From the IMG/VR virus record IMGVR_UViG_3300025168_000600, positions 1-25,472 of that record: 25,472 nt of DNA. One strand, 5' to 3'. Source of the stretch: a virus. The translations under genes were made by a program, and so were the position numbers. The notes under the pieces were generated by a model. It searched no databases, was not told where the DNA came from, and saw only the letters and a list, made by a program, of their open reading frames with translations. Of this stretch, positions 14,304 through 23,485 are shown in pieces; position 1 is the stretch's first letter; every line of letters begins with the position of its first letter.

Positions 14304-16118
14304 TTATAATTTACCTGATCCAAAGACACTATATTTTCTTGTATTAATATTTTTAAAGTAGTGTTGCCCATTTGTTTTGTCAGTATACATATACATAAAG
14401 TCTGCTGGATTTAATTCCGGAGGTAACACACTAAAAGGAGGATTAGGTAAAACCATCATATCCTCAAATTTACCAGCTACTTCTACTTCTTCACCTGAAG
14501 GTGTACTCTCTTCAGTTACTGTTAAACTTTCAAGACCACCTGAAGTTTGTGGAGGTTGTTCCGGTCTCCCATATTTTGTCTGTCTTATATTTGCTATTGT
14601 CTGATCTATCTGCTCTGATCCTGCATCGCTTGAACCATTACCTATCATTGATACCACATCAGCTGGTATTACATATTCATCTCTTGCTAGTAATGCAGGT
14701 TGTTGTCCTTCTATATTAAAAGGAATATCATCAGACATTCCATCTCCCGGTCCTTTTACTCTTCCTTCAAAAGCTTTGTTACTATTACCTGCAATAGCTT
14801 TTAAACCATCTACAATTTCTCCACCTCTTGCAAAACGAGCTTGTGCTTGTTCATTAGCTGCTTGTATTAAAGGTACAATAGCTGGAATTACAGAAGAGTT
14901 TGCTGTACCTGCATTTGTCATGCCACCTTGATTCATTGCTTGCACAGGATTAGCACCAATAGAAGCTAGTACATCATAAGATTTTGTATCTTGTGGTGCA
15001 CCAGACCCTTGTAACAGTGCTAATACTTCAGGGTTGTTAAACATTTCACTAAAGGCTCCTGAACCTTTACCACCTTGACTTGATCCTCTTGGACCCATTT
15101 GAGCAGAAGCACTACCACCAAATGCCATTTGCATAGGAGGATTAGGATTCTGTAGTTGTAGTGCTGGATTACCCATTATACTATTGAACTGTGTGAGACC
15201 ACCTTGATTCATCTCTTCAACTTGTCCACCCTCTTGACCATAAGCCTGATTAAGAAAGTTCATACCATAAGGACCTGAACCACCAGAGATAAAGTTGTCT
15301 GATATTTGTTGTTGATTAAAAGGACCCATGGATGTTTGTGTGAATGGTGTTGAATATATATCTATAGGATTAGAAAAATCTTCTTGTTCTGGGATAGGCC
15401 TATTGGCATCAGCTCTCATCTGATCAACAGCAGCATTAACTCCAGTTTTCATAGCAGCCTGTGTTAGATGAGGAACAGCTAAAGCTGGATTTGCTAAAGC
15501 CTTTAGACCTTGTTTTTGAATAGCTTGCTTTGTAACATCATTTAAAAGATTTGAAGGTACGAATGCAGAACTTGCTAGTTCGCCAATACTTTTTTTAGCA
15601 AACCCTTTTCCAAGATTTTCTAAACCTTTTTCACTAAGAGCTCCTGCTGCTTGTGTACCAGCATAGGCACCTGTAGAGCCACCTGCTGTTACAGCTTTAT
15701 CTAATCCTGCTGTTCCAGTACCACCTAATAATCCTGCAGTTGCTCCACTCACTAGACCACTTGTTAAAGCTTCATCATGATCTTTACCTGTTAATCGTGC
15801 ACCACCATACCCTGCTGCAGCCTGTGCTGCCATCTGTGCTGGTATACTTGCACCACCAGTAGCTATACCTACACCTATACTTAGTAGTGCTGGCAAGGCT
15901 GCTTCAAGGAAACGTGAGCGACCTTCAGGTAATCCTGTGGCTGGATTAATAGTCATGGTGTTACCCGATAATTTATTAAGATTACTTACTTCAGTAGGAC
16001 TAAGATGGACAAGCATACTATCATTGTCTCTGCCCTTCATTGCCATAAGGTTAGCGAGGCCTGACATAGGTGCTTCAGGTACTGCTGTTGTTGGGTTTAC
16101 CATAGGTCTTTTTGCCAC
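14304..16118 (-). CDS. Internal virion-type protein, 604 aa, Gly/Ala-rich with hydrophobic segments
   Basis: The start is GTG at 16118 (MAKRPMVNPTTAVPEAP), with GGAG 7 nt upstream. Residues 34-66 hold the MLVHLSPTEVSNLNKL ... TINPATGLPEG signature common in phage virion proteins, followed by a long Ala/Gly-rich hydrophobic stretch (about 70-140) able to contact membranes. Short GGQVEEMNQGGL, MNQGGM and ARGGEI repeats occur mid-protein, and a C-terminal GPGDGMSDDIPFNIEG ... LARDEYVIPADVV block (about 460-500) is another known phage module. The three large proteins 604, 690 and 1941 aa share Gly/Ala hydrophobic patches and probably form the internal core or ejection apparatus. Exact role is inference. 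Confidence 0.78.
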   Translation of the reverse strand: MAKRPMVNPTTAVPEAPMSGLANLMAMKGRDNDSMLVHLSPTEVSNLNKLSGNTMTINPATGLPEGRSRFLEAALPALLSIGVGIATGGASIPAQMAAQAAAGYGGARLTGKDHDEALTSGLVSGATAGLLGGTGTAGLDKAVTAGGSTGAYAGTQAAGALSEKGLENLGKGFAKKSIGELASSAFVPSNLLNDVTKQAIQKQGLKALANPALAVPHLTQAAMKTGVNAAVDQMRADANRPIPEQEDFSNPIDIYSTPFTQTSMGPFNQQQISDNFISGGSGPYGMNFLNQAYGQEGGQVEEMNQGGLTQFNSIMGNPALQLQNPNPPMQMAFGGSASAQMGPRGSSQGGKGSGAFSEMFNNPEVLALLQGSGAPQDTKSYDVLASIGANPVQAMNQGGMTNAGTANSSVIPAIVPLIQAANEQAQARFARGGEIVDGLKAIAGNSNKAFEGRVKGPGDGMSDDIPFNIEGQQPALLARDEYVIPADVVSMIGNGSSDAGSEQIDQTIANIRQTKYGRPEQPPQTSGGLESLTVTEESTPSGEEVEVAGKFEDMMVLPNPPFSVLPPELNPADFMYMYTDKTNGQHYFKNINTRKYSVFGSGKL

Positions 16119-16174
16119 GTTTCTACTCCATTAGTTATAGACATTATATCCTGTAATGCCTGTGTTTGCAAAGG

Positions 16175-16456
16175 TTAGTTAAAGTCTACCCATGCTTGTG
16201 TTGCTGTTGTACTTACGTATCCTCTAAATTTTCCTGCTGATGCTGCATAAGCAATGTCACCAGCTCTGGGTCTACCTATAGTAGAGACTGTTACTACACT
16301 ATAAATGTTAGTTGAAGGTTTACTATTTACTTCTTCATCTCTAGTTTCTAATTCATTAATTAAATTACCACTCCATGATCTTAGATCATTATAAGTATCA
16401 TTCATTTCTTCACTCTTAATATTATAAGCTGTAGGTAAGTCAGGGTATCTAGCCAT
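16175..16456 (-). CDS. Small tail-associated protein, 93 aa
   Basis: Starts MARYPDLPTAYNIKSEEM at an ATG overlapping the preceding stop (TAATG) and ends GRPRAGDIAYAASAGKFRGY...AWVDFN. The IGRPRAGDxxYxAxxGKFRGYV...WVDFN ending recurs in small proteins that follow gp10/tail-tubular-like genes in phages, by my recollection. The N-terminal half is helical, the C-terminal half beta-rich. No membrane segment. It could be a tail accessory or trimerising plug; no function is established. It is followed by a 56-nt gap before the next GTG-initiated gene. Confidence 0.75.
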   Translation of the reverse strand: MARYPDLPTAYNIKSEEMNDTYNDLRSWSGNLINELETRDEEVNSKPSTNIYSVVTVSTIGRPRAGDIAYAASAGKFRGYVSTTATQAWVDFN

Positions 16457-18267
16457 TACTGTTGTCCATCCGGTTTAATGTCTAATCTTACTGCACCATA
16501 TCTCCAGTAAGTATTGTCAGTATGACTAGAAACTTTTACTCTTGCTTGTCTACCTCTTGCTCTAAGGTGAATCTGTTGTGTACCAGAGTTAATATTAAAT
16601 GGTCCCTTCTCTACAAAATCTCCTGCAGGAAACTGTTTAGTCTTAATACTAAATTGTATATTACCATCATTAATATCAAAGTCTGGAATCATTCTATCAA
16701 CAAACATTAGATCATGACCATCTTTTATATCAAAGTCAGCAGACTCTAAGTATGCAGTAATAGGTTGACCATCAGCACTATAGTAATCATCAGGCTCATT
16801 ATTATATAAATAAGAATCATTACTTGTAGTTATAGTATTATCATATACAACTCTATCATCAAAAGTAGTCCATAAAGATTCTCCGTACACCCACGTATTG
16901 TCTCCATAATTCCACATTACATAACGATTAGGTTCTTCAGAATTACTGGAAGGATATAACCATACTACTTCTTTAAACTCAGAATTAATTCCAGAAAATA
17001 TTTTACTTTGTTGTGATGTATTAATATCATCATAGATATATCTTCTTACTGTACAATCAAGATTTCTTATTTGACCATCAAAGATAAAGAAGTTATTTTC
17101 ACCCATCCATACCATACGACCATCAACATTAACAGCTCCATGCTGTGATACTAGACCACAAGCTGTACCTAACTGTCTGAAGTTAAATATAAAAGGTGGA
17201 CCAGTAAATTGCATACCATAGAGAGCATTGTCTGTGAACACACCAATAAGATTTCTAGAACGAACAGCTCCAATAATTTGTGAGCCGTCTGTAAGTATTG
17301 TTTCACCAGCAGTTGTAGTTATAGATGGAGTCCAGTTGTTAAAGTTTTCTTGATCACTCCAACGAACAAGTAAAGGATTGTAAGTTCCTGTTGCATATTC
17401 TGTTGAACCAAAAGATATAAGATGTCTGTCATTAGGAGAAACTAGTATTACATTATTAACACTTGGAGAAGCAGTAACAAGATAAGCTCTTTGAGGTGTA
17501 ACAGATACATCAGTATCATAATAAAAAATACGTCCACCTCTACGTGCCATTACTACATCTTCACCCCATGTATCAAACGACCAGTTAGTTGCTGGGAAAG
17601 TTATATTAGAAGTAGTAGCAGCTTGATTCCATGCTCTCATTCCTGTAGTAGAAGCTCCTGCATTATATACACCAGCTCCATAACCTAGTCCTTGTATAGC
17701 ATTAACATTACCAGTAGGTAAAAGGTATCCTACTTCTGCATTACCAATATTAGTAAAATTTCCTGTTGCTTGAGTACTATTAACAAATTCATAATTATTA
17801 ACACCTACAACAGAAACAAGACATACTTGATCTTTCAAAGTTATTCCTGCTGTAACTGTAGAACTAATAAAAGTAATCCAATCACCAGTATTTAAATTAT
17901 GATTATTAGAAGAAACTGCTATAGTTACTGCACCAGCTACATAATCCATCACACTTGTTAGTTGTACTGTACTTACAAGAGGAGTAACATCAATATTATT
18001 ATCACCATCATAAGAATATACTTTTTGTTCTGTACCAAACATAATATGTTTTGTTGTATCATTATCAGACCATGTAAGTAAGTCTCTAGCTATGCCATCA
18101 AAAGCTGCAGCAACTCTTTTATTATAGCCACGTAGATTCTCTGGTCTACCTTCTCTAAATCTTACACGATTACCATCATACCATGAACCTTCTTCGGCAT
18201 AACGTGTGGACTCTCTATGGAACCCCGGTTTAAAATCTAACCTAGCTGTTACTGAATCATATGCCAT
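16456..18267 (-). CDS. P22 gp10/tail-tubular-B-like tail protein, 603 aa
   Basis: The N-terminus (ARLDFKPGFHRESTRYAEEG, then WYDGNRVRFREGRPENLRGY) is a hallmark of the gp10-like DNA-stabilisation/tail-hub proteins of short-tailed phages, where the protein closes the portal and forms the tail tube. The rest is beta-rich, with repeated blade-like strands (LTWSDNDTTKHIMFGTEQKVYSYDG; PLLVRWSDQENFNNW; MVWMGENNFFIFDGQIR; EVVWLYPSSNSEEPNRYVMW), suggesting a beta-propeller as in tail-hub proteins. The length (about 600) fits the family. Start ATG 18267 overlaps the preceding stop (TAATG). Family call is fairly firm; whether it is a stopper or tail tubular protein is not. Confidence 0.78.
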   Translation of the reverse strand: MAYDSVTARLDFKPGFHRESTRYAEEGSWYDGNRVRFREGRPENLRGYNKRVAAAFDGIARDLLTWSDNDTTKHIMFGTEQKVYSYDGDNNIDVTPLVSTVQLTSVMDYVAGAVTIAVSSNNHNLNTGDWITFISSTVTAGITLKDQVCLVSVVGVNNYEFVNSTQATGNFTNIGNAEVGYLLPTGNVNAIQGLGYGAGVYNAGASTTGMRAWNQAATTSNITFPATNWSFDTWGEDVVMARRGGRIFYYDTDVSVTPQRAYLVTASPSVNNVILVSPNDRHLISFGSTEYATGTYNPLLVRWSDQENFNNWTPSITTTAGETILTDGSQIIGAVRSRNLIGVFTDNALYGMQFTGPPFIFNFRQLGTACGLVSQHGAVNVDGRMVWMGENNFFIFDGQIRNLDCTVRRYIYDDINTSQQSKIFSGINSEFKEVVWLYPSSNSEEPNRYVMWNYGDNTWVYGESLWTTFDDRVVYDNTITTSNDSYLYNNEPDDYYSADGQPITAYLESADFDIKDGHDLMFVDRMIPDFDINDGNIQFSIKTKQFPAGDFVEKGPFNINSGTQQIHLRARGRQARVKVSSHTDNTYWRYGAVRLDIKPDGQQ

Positions 18268-19196
18268 TAGTTATTCTTTGCTCCTAAAATTGTACCTGCA
18301 GTTAATGCATTAGTTCTTGACCATCCATTTATAGCTACACCAGCTGCTCCTCCGGGAGCTGCAGAGTTATACATTCCATATGGTGCACTACCACCATTAA
18401 TTGCATTAACACCAGCAACACCTAAAGTACCACCATTACCACCAGTTCCACCATAAGAACTGTGAATACTAATAGTACCAACTCCTGCTCCACCAGTAGT
18501 TAAAGTTCCTGCATTACCTGCAGGTCCAGATACAAAGGCATTAGGTTGTCCGGGATTCACAGGGCCTCCATCTCCAAAACCTGCTCCACCACCGGCAGAA
18601 CCTCCTTGGAAACTTCCAGATACAGGGAAAGCTTCTCCTCCATTTCCTCCACCGCCTCCTCCACCTCCGCCTCCGATGGTTCCGTTGTTGGTAAGATTCA
18701 TTGTAACACCACTAATAATATTTATAGCTGGACCACCCGGTTGTCCTGAACTATATCCATTTGGTCCAGCATTAGGATAATAAATAATAACAGAGAAAGA
18801 ACCAATACCACCGGCTCCACCTTTACCTGCAATATAAGTTCCACTATCTAATGTAAGATTAACTTGAGAGTTAAGAGGTAGCCCAGTAGTTTCAAATGCA
18901 TAATTACTTATAGAAGTACTTCTAATAATAGCTGAACTTGATAAAGTTAAATTAGCTATTACACTATCAGTTCCATTCCATCCTTGAGAAGTTGCTTCCG
19001 TAGCTGTACTAAAGTTAGTAGTAGTTCCTGAAAAAGTTTTACTAAATTCAAATCCTTTAGTAAATCCTTTTACCCATGCACTACCATTCCAATAGTAAAT
19101 ATTTGATACAGAGTTCCATGCGCTTCCAGTATAGATACTAGCTTCAGAAACTTTCTTCCAAACTCCACCTTCTATTATATAGAAAGATGATGCCAT
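18267..19196 (-). CDS. Polyglycine-rich tail adhesin-like protein, 309 aa
   Basis: The N-terminus (IIEGGVWKKVSEASIYTGSAW, then YYWNGSAWVKGF) is an attachment-type module seen in phage fibre proteins. After a beta region, residues 120-290 are dominated by Gly-rich runs: GKGGAGGIG, ten consecutive Gly at 175-184, GGSAGGGAGFGDGG, GGTGGNGG. This resembles the adhesin tips with polyglycine type II helical bundles described for the T4-like S16 gp38 receptor-binding protein, though homology is not shown. The preceding NLTNNGTIGGG motif is common in such fibre tips. It is coupled to its neighbours on both sides by TAATG. Probable receptor-binding or fibre-tip role. Confidence 0.75.
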   Translation of the reverse strand: MASSFYIIEGGVWKKVSEASIYTGSAWNSVSNIYYWNGSAWVKGFTKGFEFSKTFSGTTTNFSTATEATSQGWNGTDSVIANLTLSSSAIIRSTSISNYAFETTGLPLNSQVNLTLDSGTYIAGKGGAGGIGSFSVIIYYPNAGPNGYSSGQPGGPAINIISGVTMNLTNNGTIGGGGGGGGGGNGGEAFPVSGSFQGGSAGGGAGFGDGGPVNPGQPNAFVSGPAGNAGTLTTGGAGVGTISIHSSYGGTGGNGGTLGVAGVNAINGGSAPYGMYNSAAPGGAAGVAINGWSRTNALTAGTILGAKNN

Positions 19197-19906
19197 TATG
19201 AGAAGGCAGTAGTTTTATACCAAAGATCTCCTGTATACAATGTACCTAGAGAACCCGGATCAGTTGCACTTGTTGGTCCTGCTGTAGAAACCAATCTTTG
19301 ACCTATTGCATTACCTATTGCTGTACTCCCTGTAGTTGTTATCTTAGTTGATATAACAGCATTGTTTATGATAGCACCTGTACTAACATATGCAACATCC
19401 ATTCCTATTTGAGCTCTTGTTGATGCTGTTGTTGATTGTGTAATTAAATTAACACCTATTGGAGATGCACTTACTGCAAATAAATTACCTGCTCCTATGC
19501 CTGTACCATTAGCTGCATAAACATTAGTACCATTACAAATTACAGTTCCAATACCACCTTGTGCTATAGCTACTCCAGCAGCAGCAACTGTTTTAATTGT
19601 TACAGTATATGCACCACTAGTGTTATTATAAATAATATAATCTTTTTGAACTTGAGGAATAATTACAGCTACATTAGAAGTTAAAGTTCCTGTTACTTCT
19701 AATGTTTTAGTTCTAGCTTGATCAACTCCTCCATCAGCTACTGTTAATGTAAGGTCTACACTACTTACTGCAACATTAGTATATCCTGCTATACTAGAGT
19801 CTACTAAATCAATTACACTTTGATTAAGTTTTTGACCCCATGTATTAGGATTCTCTCCGTCCCCTTGTTTTTCTAGTCTTAATCTTGTTGTATATGTTGA
19901 TGACAT
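19196..19906 (-). CDS. Tail fibre protein, 236 aa
   Basis: Begins MSSTYTTRLRLEKQGDGENP followed by NTWGQKLNQSVIDLVDSSIAGY, a fibre-attachment module (tail-proximal domain) widespread in phages; the middle has beta repeats (LEVTGTLTSNVAVIIPQVQKDYIIYNN) and the end a trimeric-type repeat region (IGMDVAYVSTGAIINNAVISTKI) then SLGTLYTGDLWYKT. The protein is short for a full fibre and is likely a connector or short spike. AAGGA lies 8 nt before the ATG at 19906, which also overlaps the preceding stop as TAATG. Confidence 0.82.
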   Translation of the reverse strand: MSSTYTTRLRLEKQGDGENPNTWGQKLNQSVIDLVDSSIAGYTNVAVSSVDLTLTVADGGVDQARTKTLEVTGTLTSNVAVIIPQVQKDYIIYNNTSGAYTVTIKTVAAAGVAIAQGGIGTVICNGTNVYAANGTGIGAGNLFAVSASPIGVNLITQSTTASTRAQIGMDVAYVSTGAIINNAVISTKITTTGSTAIGNAIGQRLVSTAGPTSATDPGSLGTLYTGDLWYKTTAFS

Positions 19907-20127
19907 TAGAAGTTTCCTTTAATCCATGCAGCAATAATTGCTGTTACAAGTGTACCACAAACTAGCCAAGCTAGTCTTTCCCATCTTTGTGTATTACGAT
20001 TAGCATCATTTCTTATACTACGTAATTCTGTTGTTGCCTCTGCCCAACGAAGACCACATTCTCTTTCATGTTGTTCTATTTTTTTTAAAGCTTTAAGAGC
20101 CATGTCCATCGCAGTCTTCTCAGTCAT
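19906..20127 (-). CDS. Small protein with helical N-terminus and C-terminal TM segment, holin- or XhlA-like
   Basis: 73 aa: an amphipathic, charged helix (residues about 8-50: ALKALKKIEQHERECGLRWAEATTELRSIR) followed by one hydrophobic segment (52-69, LAWLVCGTLVTAIIAAWI) and a short GNF tail. The arrangement resembles XhlA/Bdr-type phage membrane proteins with a soluble coiled-coil domain and a TM anchor at the C-terminus. It sits among tail-fibre genes rather than in the lysis cluster, so a tail-membrane accessory role is equally possible. AAGG lies about 9 nt before the ATG. Confidence 0.7.
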   Translation of the reverse strand: MTEKTAMDMALKALKKIEQHERECGLRWAEATTELRSIRNDANRNTQRWERLAWLVCGTLVTAIIAAWIKGNF

Positions 20128-20155
20128 TGTACCATACCTTAGTTGTTATTCAAAA

Positions 20156-22714
20156 TTATCTTGCTGTTGCGTATTTATTGGAATTTTCTGCAAAGGCAAT
20201 GTACGATATAATATAATTATTTCCATTGTATCCTTCCCAAGTTGTTCTCATTTTAAAACCATTAGATAAGTAGTCTAATTCAAAAGTAGAACTATCTGAT
20301 TGTGCGTTATCACTATTCATGCTAAGTCTTTTTTGTACAGGATTAAAAGGACTACTATTGGCATTTGAATAAGACCATGATTCTCCAGCAGCACCACTAT
20401 GGTTATTTCCTATATACTTCACCATTACAAAAGCAGGTTTGAACCCTGTATAAACAAATGACCCGTCCGTATTTCCATTTCCAACATATTCTCCACTATG
20501 AATATATCCGGGACAATTTGCAAAACAATAAGCAATCATCTTAGAACCGGCACCATCATTTATACCATCTGTATAATTTGTACTAAAGACTGTTGAAGTA
20601 GGAGCAGACATAGAACCATTACCAGATTTGTCTACTGAAACATTACTATTATTTAAATTCATTCCATAGTTCCAGCTAGTTTGTGAGTCTGACCATACCC
20701 ACCAGTTACCAGATTTACCTAGGCCTTTAGTTATAATATAATTAGGAGCTTTGGATAAACCATGTCCTACTGTTTGAACTCCTACACCTGATAAAGTTCC
20801 TGTATAAGTAACTATAGAAGCACAAGTGCTAGAATCTAATTGTACTGTAGATGTTAAATCTCCATTACCATTACTAACTGTTGTTCCACCATTAAATCTC
20901 CAACCAATTCCCACCATAGGAGTTGATCCAGAATTAAACCATGTGCCACCTGTTATGTTATAATTAGTTCCACTTTGAGATACAAAATTGTATTGTGGTA
21001 GAGTAGCTTGAGCAGAAGTACCATTTGAACCTATATAATAGTTATTAGAACTAGCACCAAAAATTCCTTCTGTGGTATTCATCCAATAAGGAGTTTGAGC
21101 ATAAGTATCTGAACGCATAATATGCAAGTCTTGTTGAATACCAAATCCATTTTCACCAATGGTACTAATAGTTCTTGCACCATTATTACCTGTGTATCTC
21201 CAAGAACCAAATAATTTTTTTGCAAAGTTATCCTCAGTTTGTGCAGGATCAACAGTTGCATCTATTGGAAGGTTACCAGAACATAAAGCTACATAACCAG
21301 AAGGCACAGCCAGAGAAAAGTCACCAAATCCATTTTCATCTGCATTTCCACCAGCACTTACAAGTCCAGCAAAAGTTGAGTCAGCTCCAAAATTAAATAC
21401 ACCACTAGCAGTATTACCACCACCACCACTACCGAGATATGGTGCTAAAACTCCACTTGAAGGTATAGCATAAGTGGAACTATAACTACTTCCATTATAA
21501 GTCCATTTAAAAGTATTATTATCTCTATCTATTGCAATACCAAATGTTTGAGGAACAGACCTAGCAGTTCCTATACCATCTGCACTTTGAGCAACACCAT
21601 TTAACATAAATGCACCTTGATAATTATCAACAGTATAACCTCCTGCTCCACTTACTGCTGCTCCGCCTCTATCTCCTGTAAGATTTGATCTCATTATATC
21701 TGGTACACATACTCCCGGAAATACAGCATCTTGAGCACCACCAAATTGTGTAACACGAACTTCCCAATAATATTTACCTGATTCTGGTATTCCTGTAGAA
21801 GTAATAAAACCTCTTTGATTAGTACCTACTGCATATTTTAAATTACCCTCACTAAATGTAAAACCACCAGTATTTTTTTCTAATCCACCTATTGTAGCAA
21901 AATTACCACCATTACCAGCAGTAGCTGAGAAGGTTGGAGAGTCACCCATTTGATCTGAAGCTACTATACTATTAGCTGTCCAATCATTATTTTTTCCAGA
22001 TACGTCATTTCCCATATCACCACTAGAAGCAAAATCTAAATGAAAACCATTGTTACCAAATGTTAATCCTGAAGGGTCTTTGGGAATCCAAACTCCATTT
22101 TTTAGTTCTCCAAAATCTGAAATAGCAGCAGCACCATCAATTTGTATAAAGTCAGCCATATAACCACTCCAATATCTTGAAGCACTACCATATCTACCAA
22201 TGTAATTTGCAACTCCATTTTTACCTGCGTCTGGAGGAGTGGTATTAGGATAACCAGCATTTTGAGTCCACTCACCACCATTCAAAGCTATAAGTTCTCC
22301 ATTAATATAAATTTTTAATCTATCGTAATCATTTGATGCAGCAGAGTTTATTATTGCTACAAAATGGAACCAAGCAGAAGGATCTCTATATCTTATGTTA
22401 GTAGTATAACCATTTACTCCACCACTTCCCATATAATAAGCAAGGTTATCTGCTATAGCATCATCATTATTAAAATAAAAACTACCTGTATTTCCAACAG
22501 CAGTAAATATAGAAACTGGATTTACATCACCAGTAAAAGTTTTTTTAAGCCAAACAGAAAGGGCAACTTGAGTAGTAGATGATGGTGCTGAACCCCATGT
22601 TTTATTTAAATAAGAAGCACTCCCATCAAATCTTGCACTATTAGCTATTTGGTAGGAATAGAAATCACTACCACCGCCACCTGCTGGTTTATTCCATAAT
22701 TCATTATTAAACAT
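20156..22714 (-). CDS. Large tail/receptor-binding protein with LamG-like, SPRY-like and DUF7483-like regions, 852 aa
   Basis: The N-terminus MFNNELWNKPAGGGGSDFYS is typical of this protein class. Residues about 25-215 are a concanavalin A/LamG-like lectin domain (SARFDGSASYLNKTW, then WFHFVAIINS, YINGELIAL, NYIGRYG). About 285-475 is a SPRY-like sandwich (GKYYWEVRVTQFGG, GVFNFGAD). From about 475 on, GYVALCSGNLP, VDPAQTEDNF, MIAYCFANCPGYI and FVYTGFKPAFVMVK match the recurring phage C-terminal domain (DUF7483-type, by memory). These beta-sandwich domains bind carbohydrates, so receptor binding is likely. AAGGA lies 8 nt before the ATG. The C-terminal region is paralogous to the gene at 24145-25472. 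Confidence 0.8.
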   Translation of the reverse strand: MFNNELWNKPAGGGGSDFYSYQIANSARFDGSASYLNKTWGSAPSSTTQVALSVWLKKTFTGDVNPVSIFTAVGNTGSFYFNNDDAIADNLAYYMGSGGVNGYTTNIRYRDPSAWFHFVAIINSAASNDYDRLKIYINGELIALNGGEWTQNAGYPNTTPPDAGKNGVANYIGRYGSASRYWSGYMADFIQIDGAAAISDFGELKNGVWIPKDPSGLTFGNNGFHLDFASSGDMGNDVSGKNNDWTANSIVASDQMGDSPTFSATAGNGGNFATIGGLEKNTGGFTFSEGNLKYAVGTNQRGFITSTGIPESGKYYWEVRVTQFGGAQDAVFPGVCVPDIMRSNLTGDRGGAAVSGAGGYTVDNYQGAFMLNGVAQSADGIGTARSVPQTFGIAIDRDNNTFKWTYNGSSYSSTYAIPSSGVLAPYLGSGGGGNTASGVFNFGADSTFAGLVSAGGNADENGFGDFSLAVPSGYVALCSGNLPIDATVDPAQTEDNFAKKLFGSWRYTGNNGARTISTIGENGFGIQQDLHIMRSDTYAQTPYWMNTTEGIFGASSNNYYIGSNGTSAQATLPQYNFVSQSGTNYNITGGTWFNSGSTPMVGIGWRFNGGTTVSNGNGDLTSTVQLDSSTCASIVTYTGTLSGVGVQTVGHGLSKAPNYIITKGLGKSGNWWVWSDSQTSWNYGMNLNNSNVSVDKSGNGSMSAPTSTVFSTNYTDGINDGAGSKMIAYCFANCPGYIHSGEYVGNGNTDGSFVYTGFKPAFVMVKYIGNNHSGAAGESWSYSNANSSPFNPVQKRLSMNSDNAQSDSSTFELDYLSNGFKMRTTWEGYNGNNYIISYIAFAENSNKYATAR

Positions 22715-22725
22715 CTATTGTTCCT

Positions 22726-23484
22726 TTATGCAAATGCTAACTGAGGCGCACCTAATTGTATTTTACCTGCTGTTGAAATAAAGTATGGAAGAACATCAAG
22801 TGATCCTGCTGCTGTGCTAAGAGTTATGCCAGCTCCACCTACTGTTTCATAATCAGTTCCTAAAGATAAAGTACGTGAGCCTGTACCATCTTGTATAATA
22901 ACCATGACTCCTGATTGTCCCACTACATCTGTGGTAGGATTATCTAATGTTACATTACCTGTAAAAGTTAAAACAAAGTTTTGATAAGTGTCATAGTTTA
23001 AAGTAATATTTCCTGTGTTAGTTGCATCTGTAAGAGTAGCACCTCTTTGTGCTGCAGTAAAACTTTGAGCTACATTAGTTCTTGCTATAGTAGGACTTGC
23101 ACTTACTTTAACTGTATCTGTTGCACAGACAGCAGCTGTAATATCTGTACCACCTTCAAAGGTAATTGTATCACCTTCATTAATAACTTGTGAACCACCA
23201 CCATCTCCGGCAATAGTAAACTGTGTAGAAGCTGTAGTGAAAGAAGCGATATACTTTTGTGCGTGGGCTTCTAGTAAATCTCCTGCGCTTGCTCCTACAT
23301 CTAATACTATAGCTGTTCCATTAGTAGCTGTATAATCTGAACCATCTAATAAAACACCATTAAGAAAAACATCAACATGACCAACTGTATATGTTAAAGG
23401 AGAGAAAGTAGTTTGTCCACCAGTAGCAGTTACAATAGCTTTATCGGTTATTCCATATTGTAGTCCTTGACCTATATAAGCCAT
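22726..23484 (-). CDS. Tail fibre protein, 252 aa
   Basis: Begins MAYIGQGLQYGITDKAIVTA followed by FLNGVLLDGSDYTATNGTAI, a knob-like attachment module frequent in marine phage fibres, then beta repeats (INEGDTITFEGGTDITAAV) and a FTAAQRGATLTDATNTGNITLNYD trimeric-spike region. The C-terminal part (NVTLDNPTTDVVGQSGVMVI) has the repeat form of fibre shafts. AGGAG lies 6 nt before the ATG at 23484. A gap of 11 nt separates it from the following 852-aa gene. Confidence 0.8.
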   Translation of the reverse strand: MAYIGQGLQYGITDKAIVTATGGQTTFSPLTYTVGHVDVFLNGVLLDGSDYTATNGTAIVLDVGASAGDLLEAHAQKYIASFTTASTQFTIAGDGGGSQVINEGDTITFEGGTDITAAVCATDTVKVSASPTIARTNVAQSFTAAQRGATLTDATNTGNITLNYDTYQNFVLTFTGNVTLDNPTTDVVGQSGVMVIIQDGTGSRTLSLGTDYETVGGAGITLSTAAGSLDVLPYFISTAGKIQLGAPQLAFA

Positions 23485-23485
23485 T

